NCBI RefSeq assembly: GCF_017255015.1
Contig: NZ_JAFKCS010000004.1
Coordinates: 186,001-250,000, forward strand
Length of the DNA stretch: 64,000 bases
Direction: 5' to 3'
From: Bowmanella yangjiangensis
Lineage (GTDB): Bacteria > Pseudomonadota > Gammaproteobacteria > Enterobacterales > Alteromonadaceae
Shown: in pieces, positions 25,720 through 34,535 of the stretch
How positions within the stretch are numbered: position 1 is the first letter of the stretch
Layout of the letters: each line of letters opens with the position of its first letter
Notes under the pieces: generated by a model
What the model was told of the DNA's origin: nothing
Databases searched by the model: none
Seen by the model: only the letters and a program-made list of their open reading frames with translations
Translations under genes and position numbers: made by a program

Positions 25720-27315
25720 ACAGGCGTAAGGGGGCAGGTGGATAGTGTTTTGCACTATTGTGCCAGTTGTCACACCATGTCCCTCAATCAACTCGCCGAG
25801 TGACTGTTGAATTGCCATAGTTGCTGCCTCACCTGACAAATTGAAACAGGCCAGTAGCTGTTCACCCTGCCATTCCCTGACAAATGCCAAAATGGGTTCG
25901 TCTGTGTCGATAAACTGAATATCACCAAATAGCAGAGCGGGTTGCGCTTTACGCCACTTCATCAGCTTGCGGTAACAATTCAGCACCGAATCTGGTTGTT
26001 TTTCCTGCACTTCTACACTTAGCGGCAGATGCGCATCAGGTACGGGCAACCAGGGTTTGTGGCTGCTGAAACCGCCATTTTGTGTCCTTAGCCAAGGATG
26101 CGGGGTGCGACATCCGTCACGCCCTTTAAAATTAGGCCAGAAGGTAATGCCGTAGGGATCTTGCAGATCCTCATAAGCCAACTCGGCTTCCGGTAGGCCA
26201 AGCTCTTCCCCCTGATACAGACAGATACTACCGCGTAATGAGCACAGCATGGCCAGCAGTAATTTGGCCAACTGTGGGGATGCATCGCCTTTACCCCAGC
26301 GACTGGCGGCTCTGACCACATCATGGTTACTGATTGCCCAGCACGGCCAGCCATCAAGCATTTTGTTTTCCAGTGTTTGCACTGTTTGGCGTATATAAGC
26401 TGCCGAGAAATCATCACAGAGCAGCTCAAAACTGTAGCCCATATGCAGGCGTTTGTTGCCTTCGGTGTATTCGGCCATGCTGGCTAACGAATCTTCCGAT
26501 GACAGCTCACCAAGGGAAACCGTACCGGGATACCTGTCCAGCAGTGCTCTGAGTGCTTCAATAAAGCCCAGGTTTTCTGGCTGGGTGTTATTGAAGTAGT
26601 GATATTGAAAGGCGTACGGGTTGTCTTCTCGAAAACCCCGCCCTTTGCGTTCATGCGCTGGTTTGGCAGGGTTGTCCCGCAGCTGTGCGTCGTGGTAACA
26701 GAAGTTAATGGCATCCAGACGCAGGCCATGTACCCCTTTCTTCAGCCAGAACTCGACATTATCCAGCACCGCCTGGCGAACATCAGGATTATGGAAGTTC
26801 AGATCCGGTTGGCTGACCAGGAAGTTATGCAAATAATACTGACAGCGTCTCGGCTCCCATTGCCAGGCGCTGCCACCAAAAATCGACAGCCAGTTATTCG
26901 GGGGGGAGCCATCTGCTTTGGCGTCAGCCCATACGTACCAGTCGGCCTTAGGGTTACCCTTGCTCTGACGACTCTCCTCAAACCAAGCATGTTGGTCAGA
27001 GGTGTGGCTAAGCACCTGATCAATCATCAGCTTGATACCTAGCCGATTGGCTTTTTCCACCAACCTTTCAAAGTCTGCCATGGCGCCAAACATAGGGTCG
27101 ATATCACGGTAGTCACTGATGTCGTAGCCAAAGTCCTTCATTGGGGACTTAAAAAAAGGGGAAATCCAAATGGCGTCTACCCCTAAGCTGGCCACATAAT
27201 CCAGTTTCTCTATGATGCCGGGCAAGTCGCCAATGCCATCCTGATTGGTATCAAAAAAACTGCGTGGATATATCTGGTAGATGACGGCGCCCCGCCACCA
27301 TGGCTGCTCTGTCAT
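25699..27315 (-). CDS. Cytoplasmic GH13_23 alpha-glucosidase
   Basis: The 538-residue protein has no signal peptide and starts with EQPWWRGAVIYQIYPRSFFD, typical of alpha-glucosidases and oligo-1,6-glucosidases. The nucleophile is Asp201 in GLRLDAINF, the acid/base Glu270 in SLGELSSED and the third acid is in AISNHDVVRA. The spacing matches the GH13_23 alpha-glucosidase HaG of Halomonas. It should release glucose from maltose and short maltodextrins in the cytoplasm after import by the MFS carrier. A TGCATACGTATTCA palindrome lies 67 bp upstream of the start with a -35-like TTTACA and -10-like TATCCT after it, so it belongs to the locus regulon. Confidence 0.92.
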   Translation of the reverse strand: MTEQPWWRGAVIYQIYPRSFFDTNQDGIGDLPGIIEKLDYVASLGVDAIWISPFFKSPMKDFGYDISDYRDIDPMFGAMADFERLVEKANRLGIKLMIDQVLSHTSDQHAWFEESRQSKGNPKADWYVWADAKADGSPPNNWLSIFGGSAWQWEPRRCQYYLHNFLVSQPDLNFHNPDVRQAVLDNVEFWLKKGVHGLRLDAINFCYHDAQLRDNPAKPAHERKGRGFREDNPYAFQYHYFNNTQPENLGFIEALRALLDRYPGTVSLGELSSEDSLASMAEYTEGNKRLHMGYSFELLCDDFSAAYIRQTVQTLENKMLDGWPCWAISNHDVVRAASRWGKGDASPQLAKLLLAMLCSLRGSICLYQGEELGLPEAELAYEDLQDPYGITFWPNFKGRDGCRTPHPWLRTQNGGFSSHKPWLPVPDAHLPLSVEVQEKQPDSVLNCYRKLMKWRKAQPALLFGDIQFIDTDEPILAFVREWQGEQLLACFNLSGEAATMAIQQSLGELIEGHGVTTGTIVQNTIHLPPYACLFARLG

Positions 27316-27381
27316 GGAATGCTTGATGATTAATTACGATTGCCGAAGGATACGTCAGCGGCCTTGCGACTGTAAAAACCC

Positions 27382-27395
27382 TGCATACGTATTCA
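27382..27395 (-). promoter_or_regulatory. LacI-type operator, copy 1, upstream of the GH13_23 gene
   Basis: On the minus strand it reads TGAATACGTATGCA, a near-perfect palindrome centred on CG. Five bases further come TTTACA (27371-27376) and, after 18 bp, TATCCT (27347-27352), a good sigma70 promoter for the alpha-glucosidase. It also lies upstream of the divergent yjgN-like gene, which could share the control. Confidence 0.75.
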
Positions 27396-27547
27396 ACGCG
27401 AATACCTCTCCTGGCGAGCCGAATAATGGGCTTCTGATACACTTTGTTACGCTTTGCTTTTCCTGGCCGGTGTCTTCGCTTATGCTTGCGCCTAAGCCCT
27501 TGGAATAGGGCAGTAAAATGGAATATCACCGTACTTCAGGGGAAAAA

Positions 27548-28756
27548 ATGGAACCCATCGATTATTCAACTTACAGCCTCAGCGAGCTTTATGAGGCTCG
27601 TAAACAACTAGATGACAGCATGCATCCTGAGCATGCCGAGATACTGGATGCCTGGATAGCTCATCGCCAGCAAGAGCCGCAAACCGCCTCAACCGGCAAT
27701 ACATCCGGCGTGGCGCGCCGCTCAGCAGTGCGTTTTCATGGTGACGGACAAGAGTTTTTCGGTATCTGGATTGTCAATCTGCTACTCAGCATAGTAACAC
27801 TGGGTATTTACTCTGCTTGGGCGAAGGTGCGAACCAACAGATATTTTTATGGCAATCTGGAAGCAGATGGGCATAGATTCAGTTATCTGGCTGAGCCATT
27901 ACAAATTCTAAAAGGTCGCATTATTGGCTTACTGCTGTTCGGTAGTTATTTTCTGGCCAGTTACCTTAGTCCCTTTGTGGCGGTTGTTATTATGCTACTG
28001 CTGTTTGCCCTGATGCCGGTGATGATCTGTCTTAGCTTACGCTTCAATATGCGTATGACAGCCTATAGAAATATCAGGTTTGCCTTTCGTGGCGGCTTTG
28101 GGCGTGCCTATGTATTGTTCATGATCTATCCGATTCTGAGCATTTTTACTTTCTATCTGACCATGCCGCTGGTGTTGAAGAAGATCGACGAGTTTATTTA
28201 TGGCGGGATGCGTTTTGGGGACCGTCAGTTCCGGACTCATTTGCGCACCGGTGAATACTATGTTGCCGCCATAGGTACCAGCATTATTGCCTGTATCGTG
28301 GCTACCGTCATTTTTGTCCCAGCCGCTATGTTGATTGCTTTTCTCGCCGGAGGTGGTGCCATGCAAGAACCTGGCGGTGCGGCGGCTACTGGCTTTCTTG
28401 TTGCCACCATGCTTGTCTATGTATTGGTGTTGACGGTGGCGAGCTGTTACTACCAGGCACAGATTCGTAACCATCTGTATAACAACACCCAAATCGATAA
28501 TGTGGCAGAACTTGAATCGGCGCTTAGTTTCTGGGCACTTGCCAAGTTGCGTCTGGTGAATCTGGTGATGCTGGTTTGCAGCCTTGGTTTGGCTTATCCC
28601 TGGGTTAAAGTCAGAACCGCAATGCTATTTGCCGAAGCCACCCATATCAAAGTGCTGAGCGAGGCTGACCAGGTGCTGGCTGAGTATAGCGCCGAGCCTA
28701 ACGCCATCGCCGAAGAAGTGTCGGATATATTTGATATGGATATAGGCCTGACTTAA
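27548..28756 (+). CDS. yjgN: YjgN/DUF898 family inner-membrane protein
   Basis: The 402-residue protein has a short soluble N-terminus and then about seven membrane helices. The family signature SIVTLGIYSAWAKVRTNRYF occurs near residue 85, and a repeat of it, VCSLGLAYPWVKVRTAMLF, lies near the C-terminus. YjgN proteins are of unknown function. The start at 27548 is favoured by an AGGGGAA site; an in-frame ATG at 27518 is the alternative. The stop is immediately adjacent to, and overlaps, the ATG of the M48 peptidase gene, and the pairing of these two families suggests a shared membrane role. Confidence 0.88.
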   Translation: MEPIDYSTYSLSELYEARKQLDDSMHPEHAEILDAWIAHRQQEPQTASTGNTSGVARRSAVRFHGDGQEFFGIWIVNLLLSIVTLGIYSAWAKVRTNRYFYGNLEADGHRFSYLAEPLQILKGRIIGLLLFGSYFLASYLSPFVAVVIMLLLFALMPVMICLSLRFNMRMTAYRNIRFAFRGGFGRAYVLFMIYPILSIFTFYLTMPLVLKKIDEFIYGGMRFGDRQFRTHLRTGEYYVAAIGTSIIACIVATVIFVPAAMLIAFLAGGGAMQEPGGAAATGFLVATMLVYVLVLTVASCYYQAQIRNHLYNNTQIDNVAELESALSFWALAKLRLVNLVMLVCSLGLAYPWVKVRTAMLFAEATHIKVLSEADQVLAEYSAEPNAIAEEVSDIFDMDIGLT

Positions 28757-29763
28757 TGCGTCACGAGTTGCAAGGAACTCTGTATCCACCGGGCAGCAGC
28801 GCTAGCTGCCCGGTGCTTGTGCACCTTTGTGAGGGAGAGCTGCGTGTTCTGGTCAGCGACAGTTGGCACAGTTATACCAAACAAAGTGTGTCTAGTCCGG
28901 CTGCACTTGGCCGTATGCCAAGGGATATTAAATTGCCGGATGGCGGCCTGCTGCATGTTCCTGCGTCCGCAGAGGTTAATCGCTGGTTGGATGGTCAGAA
29001 GCTGTCGGCCCGCCTAGCTGCGCTGGAAACAAACAGATGGGGCGTGATAGCCAGCCTGGTGCTGGCCCCTTTATTTCTGTTTGGGCTGTTTAAGTTCGGT
29101 ATACCGGCTATGGCGGTCAGCTTCGCACATTATGTTCCGCAGGCGTATATCAATACGGCATCTGAACATACCTTGCTGGCGCTGGATGAATCTATTCTGG
29201 AACCCAGTCAGCTTAACCAGGCAACCCAACAGGAATATCTGACCTACTGGCAGAACACCGTAAGTCGCTTGGGACTGCCACCAAGTCGGTATCATATCCA
29301 GTTTCGTCACGCTGAAAAGCTTGGGCCAAATGCCTTTGCCTTGCCAAACGGTACTATAGTGATTACCGATCAGATGGTGGCCTTGCTGGAAGGAGACAAA
29401 CAGGTGTTACAGGCGGTATTGCTGCATGAAATTGGTCATGTGGAGCATCGTCACTCTATGCGCCTTATTGCCCAGACATTGGCCTCTTCTGTTGTCATCA
29501 GCTATCTGTTTGGCGATATGTCCGGTATGGCTGATTTATTCGCGGGCGCTTCTACTACCTTAGTGCAAAACCAGTTTTCCCAAGATCTGGAATGGGAGGC
29601 TGATAACTACGCGCTGGCACAATTGGACAAGCTTGGACAAGACGGCGAAAGTTTTGCGTTGGCAATGGAAAAGCTAGCCAGTCTGGCCCCAGCTTCTAGT
29701 ATGGAACGGTGGTTGTCGTCCCACCCTATGTTAAAAGACCGGATTGATAACGCCCGTCGATAG
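28756..29763 (+). CDS. M48 family membrane-anchored zinc metallopeptidase
   Basis: The 335-residue protein has an N-terminal soluble part (residues 1-95), a hydrophobic helix (VIASLVLAPLFLFGLFKFG) and an M48 peptidase domain. The zinc motif is HEIGHVEHRH, preceded by LGPNAFALPNGTIVITDQMV and followed by LEWEADNYA, which supplies the third ligand. The active domain is probably periplasmic, as in Oma1/BepA-like proteins involved in envelope quality control. It is translationally coupled to the yjgN-like gene. Confidence 0.9.
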   Translation: MRHELQGTLYPPGSSASCPVLVHLCEGELRVLVSDSWHSYTKQSVSSPAALGRMPRDIKLPDGGLLHVPASAEVNRWLDGQKLSARLAALETNRWGVIASLVLAPLFLFGLFKFGIPAMAVSFAHYVPQAYINTASEHTLLALDESILEPSQLNQATQQEYLTYWQNTVSRLGLPPSRYHIQFRHAEKLGPNAFALPNGTIVITDQMVALLEGDKQVLQAVLLHEIGHVEHRHSMRLIAQTLASSVVISYLFGDMSGMADLFAGASTTLVQNQFSQDLEWEADNYALAQLDKLGQDGESFALAMEKLASLAPASSMERWLSSHPMLKDRIDNARR

Positions 29764-29791
29764 TTCAGGAATAGTCTGTACAGTTCTTTGC

Positions 29792-29805
29792 TGAATACGT
29801 ATGCA
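29792..29805 (+). promoter_or_regulatory. LacI-type operator, copy 2, upstream of the CGTase-like gene
   Basis: TGAATACGTATGCA, 99 bp before the ATG at 29905. Five bases downstream is TTGTTA (29811-29816), and 17 bp later TTTACT (29834-29839), a plausible promoter in the same geometry as copy 3. Confidence 0.75.
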
Positions 29806-29904
29806 GTCTGTTGTTAATAAAATGTAATTGCCTTTTACTTGGTCCCGAAGGATGAAACGTCGAGCGGTACCTTCGCGATTTCAATCACGAATAGGAGGCA
29901 TAGC

Positions 29905-32157
29905 ATGGAGTTCCGTCATTTTAGATACGCAAGTATCCGCAGCAAACTTAGCTTACTGGCATTAACCTGCTTTTCCACATTGGCCCTGGCTCAACAAGCC
30001 ATCGGGCCGGTAACAGGTAAGGATGTAGTTTATCAAATCCTAACCGACAGATTTTACGATGGTGACAGTACCAATAACATTCCAACCGGTTCACCTTCTC
30101 AGATTTTTGATGGTACAGGTAGTGATCTGAAGTTGTATCAGGGCGGCGATTTTCAGGGCATCATCGACAAAATTCCCTACTTAAAGAACATGGGGGTAAC
30201 GGCTGTTTGGATTTCAGCACCCTATGCCAACCGCGACGAACCTATCATTGATTATCAGTCTGGCGGTGGTCAGATGGTATGGTCCAGCTATCATGGTTAT
30301 CATGTCAGTAATTACTACCGAACCAATGCGCATTTTGGTGACATGAAGGATTTTACCGACATGGTCAATGCGCTGCACAACGAGGGCATTAAGGTAGTTA
30401 TCGACTTTGTTTCCAACCACAGTAGCCGTTGGCAGAATCCCACTAATAGTTTTGCAGCAGAGAACGGTAAGCTTTACGAGCCAGACCGTGACGGCAACGG
30501 CAATTTTGTATTTGATGGAAACGGCAATCCGGTTGATTTAAACAGCGATGGCAGTAGTGACAACCTGATTGCTGACCCCAATGGCACAACCAATCCCGGC
30601 TGGTTTCACAGTATAGGTGACCGAGGCACCGACAGCAGCCGCTTTGGCTATCGTTATCGTGATCTTGGCTCATTGGCTGACTTTACCCATGAGCTTCCCG
30701 AGGTTGTGGCCTATTTGGAAGGAGCGGCTACCTTTTGGAAAGGCAAGGGCATAGATGGTTATCGTCACGATGCCACCTTGCATATGAATCCGGCTTTTGC
30801 CAAAGGTTTCAGAGACGCCATAGATTCAGCACCGGGGGGCGCGGTAACCCACTTTGGTGAGTTCTTTATTGGTAAACCCGATCCCAAGTATGGGGAATAT
30901 GAGTCGTTTCCCGACCGCACAGGCATCAATAATCTGGATTTTGAGTATTTTCGTACCCTGACCAATGTAATAGGCAACGGTTCGCAGAATATGCAGGACC
31001 TGGCCAGTTTTTATCAGTACACCGATAACGACTACGCCTATGAAAATCAAACGGTTACCTTTATCGATAACCACGATGTACCGCGCTTCTTGCGGGTAAA
31101 CAGTGACCAACGCAGTTTGGATGTGGCGCTGGCCCTGACATTAACCTCGCGTGGTATTCCGAACATCTATTATGGTACTGAGCAGTATGTGAACGGGCAT
31201 GACGGTAGTGAGAATGGTGGGCGGGTATTTATGCAAACTGATACCAGCTTCAGTCAGACCACCAGAGCCTACAAAATCATTCAAAAGCTCTCGGCACTGC
31301 GCCAGCAAAATGATGCATTAGCTTATGGCCAAACCAGCATCTTGTATTCCAGTGCCGACGTGCTGGTGATGTCCCGTAAGTTCTACGACAAACAAGTCAT
31401 TATTGCGGTTAACCGCAGTCCCTACAACAGTTACACCGTGCCTACGCTTTCCACCTCGATGGCAGCCGGCAACTATACCGACGTGTTGACCGGTGAGCTG
31501 GGCGGTAGCAGTGTTAGTGTCAGTGGTGGACAACTGGCGTCATTCCAACTTAGTCAGCAAGAAGTTAACGTATGGAGTTATGACCCTAACCTCGGTACTG
31601 CGCCAAAAATTGGCGACATGCAATCCACTATTGGGCGCAGCGGTAATCAGGTCAAGCTCTTTGGTACTGGTCTTGACGGCTCGTTGCAAGTGAAATTTGA
31701 CACCACTAATGCCACTGTTGTCGCCAACGATTATCACAGTGCAACTGTGACTATCCCTGCTGTTGCTGCCGGTTCTCGCTCAGTGTCAGTGGTAAAAGGT
31801 GGGGTAACTAGCAATACCTTTGCATTTGAAGTGCTATCCGATGATCAGAATCAGATGATCTTCCATGTGGTGGCTTACACCCAGCCTGGGGAGCAAGTGT
31901 ATGTGGTGGGGAATATCCCTGAACTGGGTAACTGGGATCCGGCCAAAGCCTTGGACGCGTTCCATAATCCCAATCCAAGTGAATGGTGGAAGTGGTTCTT
32001 ACCTGTCAGTGTTCCCAAGGGAACTAATATCCAATTTAAGTACATCATCAAAGACAGTATGGGTAATGTAACCTGGGAGTCTGGCGCTAACCGCTCAGCC
32101 AGTTCATCTGCAATAGCATCTGGGGTAGTGGATTTACCCTTGCATACGTTTCAATAA
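29905..32157 (+). CDS. Secreted CGTase-like GH13 enzyme with CBM20 starch-binding domain
   Basis: The 750-residue protein has a signal peptide ending ...TLALA-QQAIG and the five-domain layout of cyclodextrin glucanotransferases. These are the GH13 catalytic barrel, domain C, an IPT/TIG-like domain D (about residues 560-645) and a C-terminal CBM20 (VYVVGNIPELGNWDP, with the starch-binding tryptophans of EWWKWFLPV). Catalytic residues lie in GIDGYRHDATLHM, FGEFFIG and FIDNHDVPRF. The product may be cyclodextrins, or maltodextrins if it acts as an amylase; sequence alone does not decide. The start at 29905 follows AGGAGG and replaces a longer frame that has no support. It is likely co-transcribed with the next GH13 gene. 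Confidence 0.9.
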   Translation: MEFRHFRYASIRSKLSLLALTCFSTLALAQQAIGPVTGKDVVYQILTDRFYDGDSTNNIPTGSPSQIFDGTGSDLKLYQGGDFQGIIDKIPYLKNMGVTAVWISAPYANRDEPIIDYQSGGGQMVWSSYHGYHVSNYYRTNAHFGDMKDFTDMVNALHNEGIKVVIDFVSNHSSRWQNPTNSFAAENGKLYEPDRDGNGNFVFDGNGNPVDLNSDGSSDNLIADPNGTTNPGWFHSIGDRGTDSSRFGYRYRDLGSLADFTHELPEVVAYLEGAATFWKGKGIDGYRHDATLHMNPAFAKGFRDAIDSAPGGAVTHFGEFFIGKPDPKYGEYESFPDRTGINNLDFEYFRTLTNVIGNGSQNMQDLASFYQYTDNDYAYENQTVTFIDNHDVPRFLRVNSDQRSLDVALALTLTSRGIPNIYYGTEQYVNGHDGSENGGRVFMQTDTSFSQTTRAYKIIQKLSALRQQNDALAYGQTSILYSSADVLVMSRKFYDKQVIIAVNRSPYNSYTVPTLSTSMAAGNYTDVLTGELGGSSVSVSGGQLASFQLSQQEVNVWSYDPNLGTAPKIGDMQSTIGRSGNQVKLFGTGLDGSLQVKFDTTNATVVANDYHSATVTIPAVAAGSRSVSVVKGGVTSNTFAFEVLSDDQNQMIFHVVAYTQPGEQVYVVGNIPELGNWDPAKALDAFHNPNPSEWWKWFLPVSVPKGTNIQFKYIIKDSMGNVTWESGANRSASSSAIASGVVDLPLHTFQ

Positions 32158-32221
32158 CTGAGGGGGGGGCTGGTTGTCAGCAATCAGTCCCATCTTTTAG
32201 ATAAGGACAGTGTCACAACCT

Positions 32222-34111
32222 ATGAAAAAGCGTCAACTATTTGCCTTGCTAACCTGCCTGACTGCTAATGATGCTGCCCTGGCGCAGTGCCCGCAAAATT
32301 CAGACGCTACACCAAGGGGGCCTATTGCTTTGGATGCCAATGGTGAATTTGTGCCAGCCTGGGCTAAGGACGTAGTGTGGTATCAAATTTTTCCAGAGCG
32401 TTTTCGCGATGGCGATCCTAGCAATAATCCCAAGGTTAAGGACATTGCAGGTGCTGACCCGGCGCAGCCTCCCAAGGCCTGGAATATCCATCCCTGGGGC
32501 AGTGACTGGTACAAGTTACAGCCTTATGAGCTGGAAAATGGTGAAAAGGCCTTGTGGATGCATATGCTTCGCCGTCGTTATGGTGGTGATCTGCAAGGGG
32601 TGATAGATAAGCTGGATTATTTAAAAGACCTGGGCATCAGTGCCATTTATCTCAATCCGGTTTTTGATGCACCTTCGCTACATAAATACGACGGTGCCAG
32701 CTATCACCATATCGACCCAAATTTCGGTCCGGATCCAGAAGGCGACAGAGCCCTAATGGCCACAGAACAGGCCTGGGATCCCAGCACTTGGGTATGGACT
32801 AAAGCCGATAAGCTTGCCCTGAAACTGATTGAGCAAGCTCACCAGCGTGGCATACGTATTATCTTCGATGGCGTATTCAACCATATGGGGATTAACAGTT
32901 TTGCCTTTGTGGATCTAAAAAAGAACCAGCAGGCATCTCCCTATAAAGACTGGTTCAATGTGGTGTCCTGGGATGACCCCAAAAAGGGCACAGAATTCGA
33001 CTATTTAGGCTGGTTTGGTGTGAAGTCTTTACCCGAGTTTCGTGAAACCGAGGAAGACCTGGCTCCTGGGCCCAAGGCATATATTTTTGCTGCCACCGAA
33101 CGCTGGATGAAACCTCAAGGCGCTGGCTTTTCCCGAGGCATTGATGGCTGGCGTTTGGATGTTGCCTTTTGTGTTGGTCATGGCTTCTGGAAGGATTGGC
33201 GTGCCCATGTCAAAGGCCTGAATCCCGAGGCGTACCTTACCGCAGAAATTGTTGACCATCCGGACAAGGTTAAGCCCTATCTGCAAGGGGACGAATTCGA
33301 TGGTGAGATGAATTACAACTTTGCTTTTACGGCGGCTGAGTTTTTATTCAACCCGCCTCACATGGCCATTAGTGCCAGTGAGTTTGATAGCAAACTCAAA
33401 GAGATGCGCGAGCTTTACCCTAAAGGCGTGGCTTATGTGACGCAGAACTTGTTTGGCAGCCATGATTCGAATCGTATTGGTTCTCACATTGTGAATCGGG
33501 GGATTGGGAACTTCCGTGACTGGGGTAAGTATTTCAATCTTTCGCAGGTGGGTAACAACCCCGACTATCAGGTACGTAAACCCAATGATGACGAGCTGCA
33601 ACTTCAGAAGCTATTTGTGATCCTGCAAATGACTTATGTTGGGGCACCGATGGTGTACTACGGCGATGAGGTGGGTATGTGGGGGGCTAATGACCCGGAT
33701 GACCGCAAGCCCATGATCTGGTCTGACATAGAATATGAAGACGAAGTGACCAACTCTGACGGTAGCAAGCGTGCGGCTGACAACGTGGAGGTTAATCAGC
33801 AACTTCAGGCTCATTATCGTAAGCTTATTCATATTCGTAATCAGCATCCGGCCTTACAGCGAGGTGACTACCAAAGCATACTGGTAGATGATGAAAAAGG
33901 CTTGTACGGCTATGAACGTCAACATCAGGGGCAGCGAGTGAGGGTGATTCTCAACAACAGCGCAGAGTCTCGTCAGGTAGCACTGGATAATGCCGACGGA
34001 CAACATTGGCAGGAGCTGCTCAGCAACCTTCCTACCGCAATTAAAGAAGGTAAGCTGCAACTATCGATACCGCCTTATTGGGGAGCCGTATTAGTGGCAG
34101 GATCCCAATAA
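32222..34111 (+). CDS. Periplasmic GH13 alpha-glucan hydrolase
   Basis: The 629-residue protein begins with a signal peptide (MKKRQLFALLTCLT...DAALA) and a GH13 barrel starting AKDVVWYQIFPERFRDGD. The loop RRRYGGDLQGVIDKLDYL, the nucleophile in GIDGWRLDVAF, the acid/base in LTAEIVD and the third acid in GSHDSNRIGS are all present. Sequence features are closest to neopullulanase/MalZ-like maltodextrin hydrolases, with an insertion after HIDPNFGPDPEGDR. There is no starch-binding domain, so it probably acts on oligosaccharides. The gene lies 64 bp after the CGTase-like gene. The start could also be a GTG at 32210, but the signal peptide fits the ATG. Confidence 0.88.
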   Translation: MKKRQLFALLTCLTANDAALAQCPQNSDATPRGPIALDANGEFVPAWAKDVVWYQIFPERFRDGDPSNNPKVKDIAGADPAQPPKAWNIHPWGSDWYKLQPYELENGEKALWMHMLRRRYGGDLQGVIDKLDYLKDLGISAIYLNPVFDAPSLHKYDGASYHHIDPNFGPDPEGDRALMATEQAWDPSTWVWTKADKLALKLIEQAHQRGIRIIFDGVFNHMGINSFAFVDLKKNQQASPYKDWFNVVSWDDPKKGTEFDYLGWFGVKSLPEFRETEEDLAPGPKAYIFAATERWMKPQGAGFSRGIDGWRLDVAFCVGHGFWKDWRAHVKGLNPEAYLTAEIVDHPDKVKPYLQGDEFDGEMNYNFAFTAAEFLFNPPHMAISASEFDSKLKEMRELYPKGVAYVTQNLFGSHDSNRIGSHIVNRGIGNFRDWGKYFNLSQVGNNPDYQVRKPNDDELQLQKLFVILQMTYVGAPMVYYGDEVGMWGANDPDDRKPMIWSDIEYEDEVTNSDGSKRAADNVEVNQQLQAHYRKLIHIRNQHPALQRGDYQSILVDDEKGLYGYERQHQGQRVRVILNNSAESRQVALDNADGQHWQELLSNLPTAIKEGKLQLSIPPYWGAVLVAGSQ

Positions 34112-34136
34112 CGCCATATCCGGTGTCTGAATCGCG

Positions 34137-34164
34137 CGGGGAGCACTTAAGCTCCCCGTTTTCT
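34137..34164 (+). terminator. Rho-independent terminator after the GH13 pair
   Basis: CGGGGAGC and GCTCCCCG arms with an ACTTAA loop are followed by TTTTCTT, 26 bp beyond the stop codon. It separates the GH13 pair from the receptor transcript. Confidence 0.85.
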
Positions 34165-34228
34165 TATCCGGCGTCAGGCCAGAGACCTTCGCCCGCCTGT
34201 TACTTTGGCTGTTTACAATGGCTTAAAG

Positions 34229-34242
34229 CTGAAAGCTTTCAG
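34229..34242. promoter_or_regulatory. Perfect 14-bp palindrome in the receptor leader
   Basis: CTGAAAGCTTTCAG is a perfect palindrome inside the 424-bp gap between the GH13 pair and the receptor. It lies 146 bp upstream of the LacI-type operator and does not resemble it. It may bind another regulator or be chance; the rest of the gap shows only the terminator and the promoter region. Confidence 0.3.
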
Positions 34243-34387
34243 TTTGACTTTCAAGTATTTAACTTGGTGTGATTTGTAAACATCTTGTACAGTGTTCTAA
34301 GGTTATCTTTAGTTTTCTACTCTATTCACACCTTGTAAATACTGGGGTCAACAAAGGAATGTTAACAAAATGTTCTTCCCTGACTTA

Positions 34388-34401
34388 TGAATACGTATGC
34401 A
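34388..34401 (+). promoter_or_regulatory. LacI-type operator, copy 3, upstream of the TonB-dependent receptor
   Basis: TGAATACGTATGCA, 134 bp before the receptor ATG. Five bases downstream is TTGTGC (34407-34412), then 18 bp, then TACTAT (34431-34436), a clear -10 box. Confidence 0.8.
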
Positions 34402-34535
34402 GATGGTTGTGCCGATTAAACCGCCAGCGATACTATCCTTTGCAACATTTTTGACACACTTTCGCATCTGTTTGTGAAAGTTCGGCACGCATGTGCGGGC
34501 TGGTTAAAAGCACACAACAACTCAGGACACTAGGC

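Noticed and set aside
27518-27547. Earlier start for the yjgN-like gene
   Set aside because: The ATG at 27548 has the ribosome site and the conserved N-terminus; the extra ten codons are unsupported.
32141-32154. GCATACGTTTCAA at the end of the CGTase-like gene as a sixth operator
   Set aside because: It is inside the coding sequence, matches only one half of the palindrome and precedes no promoter.
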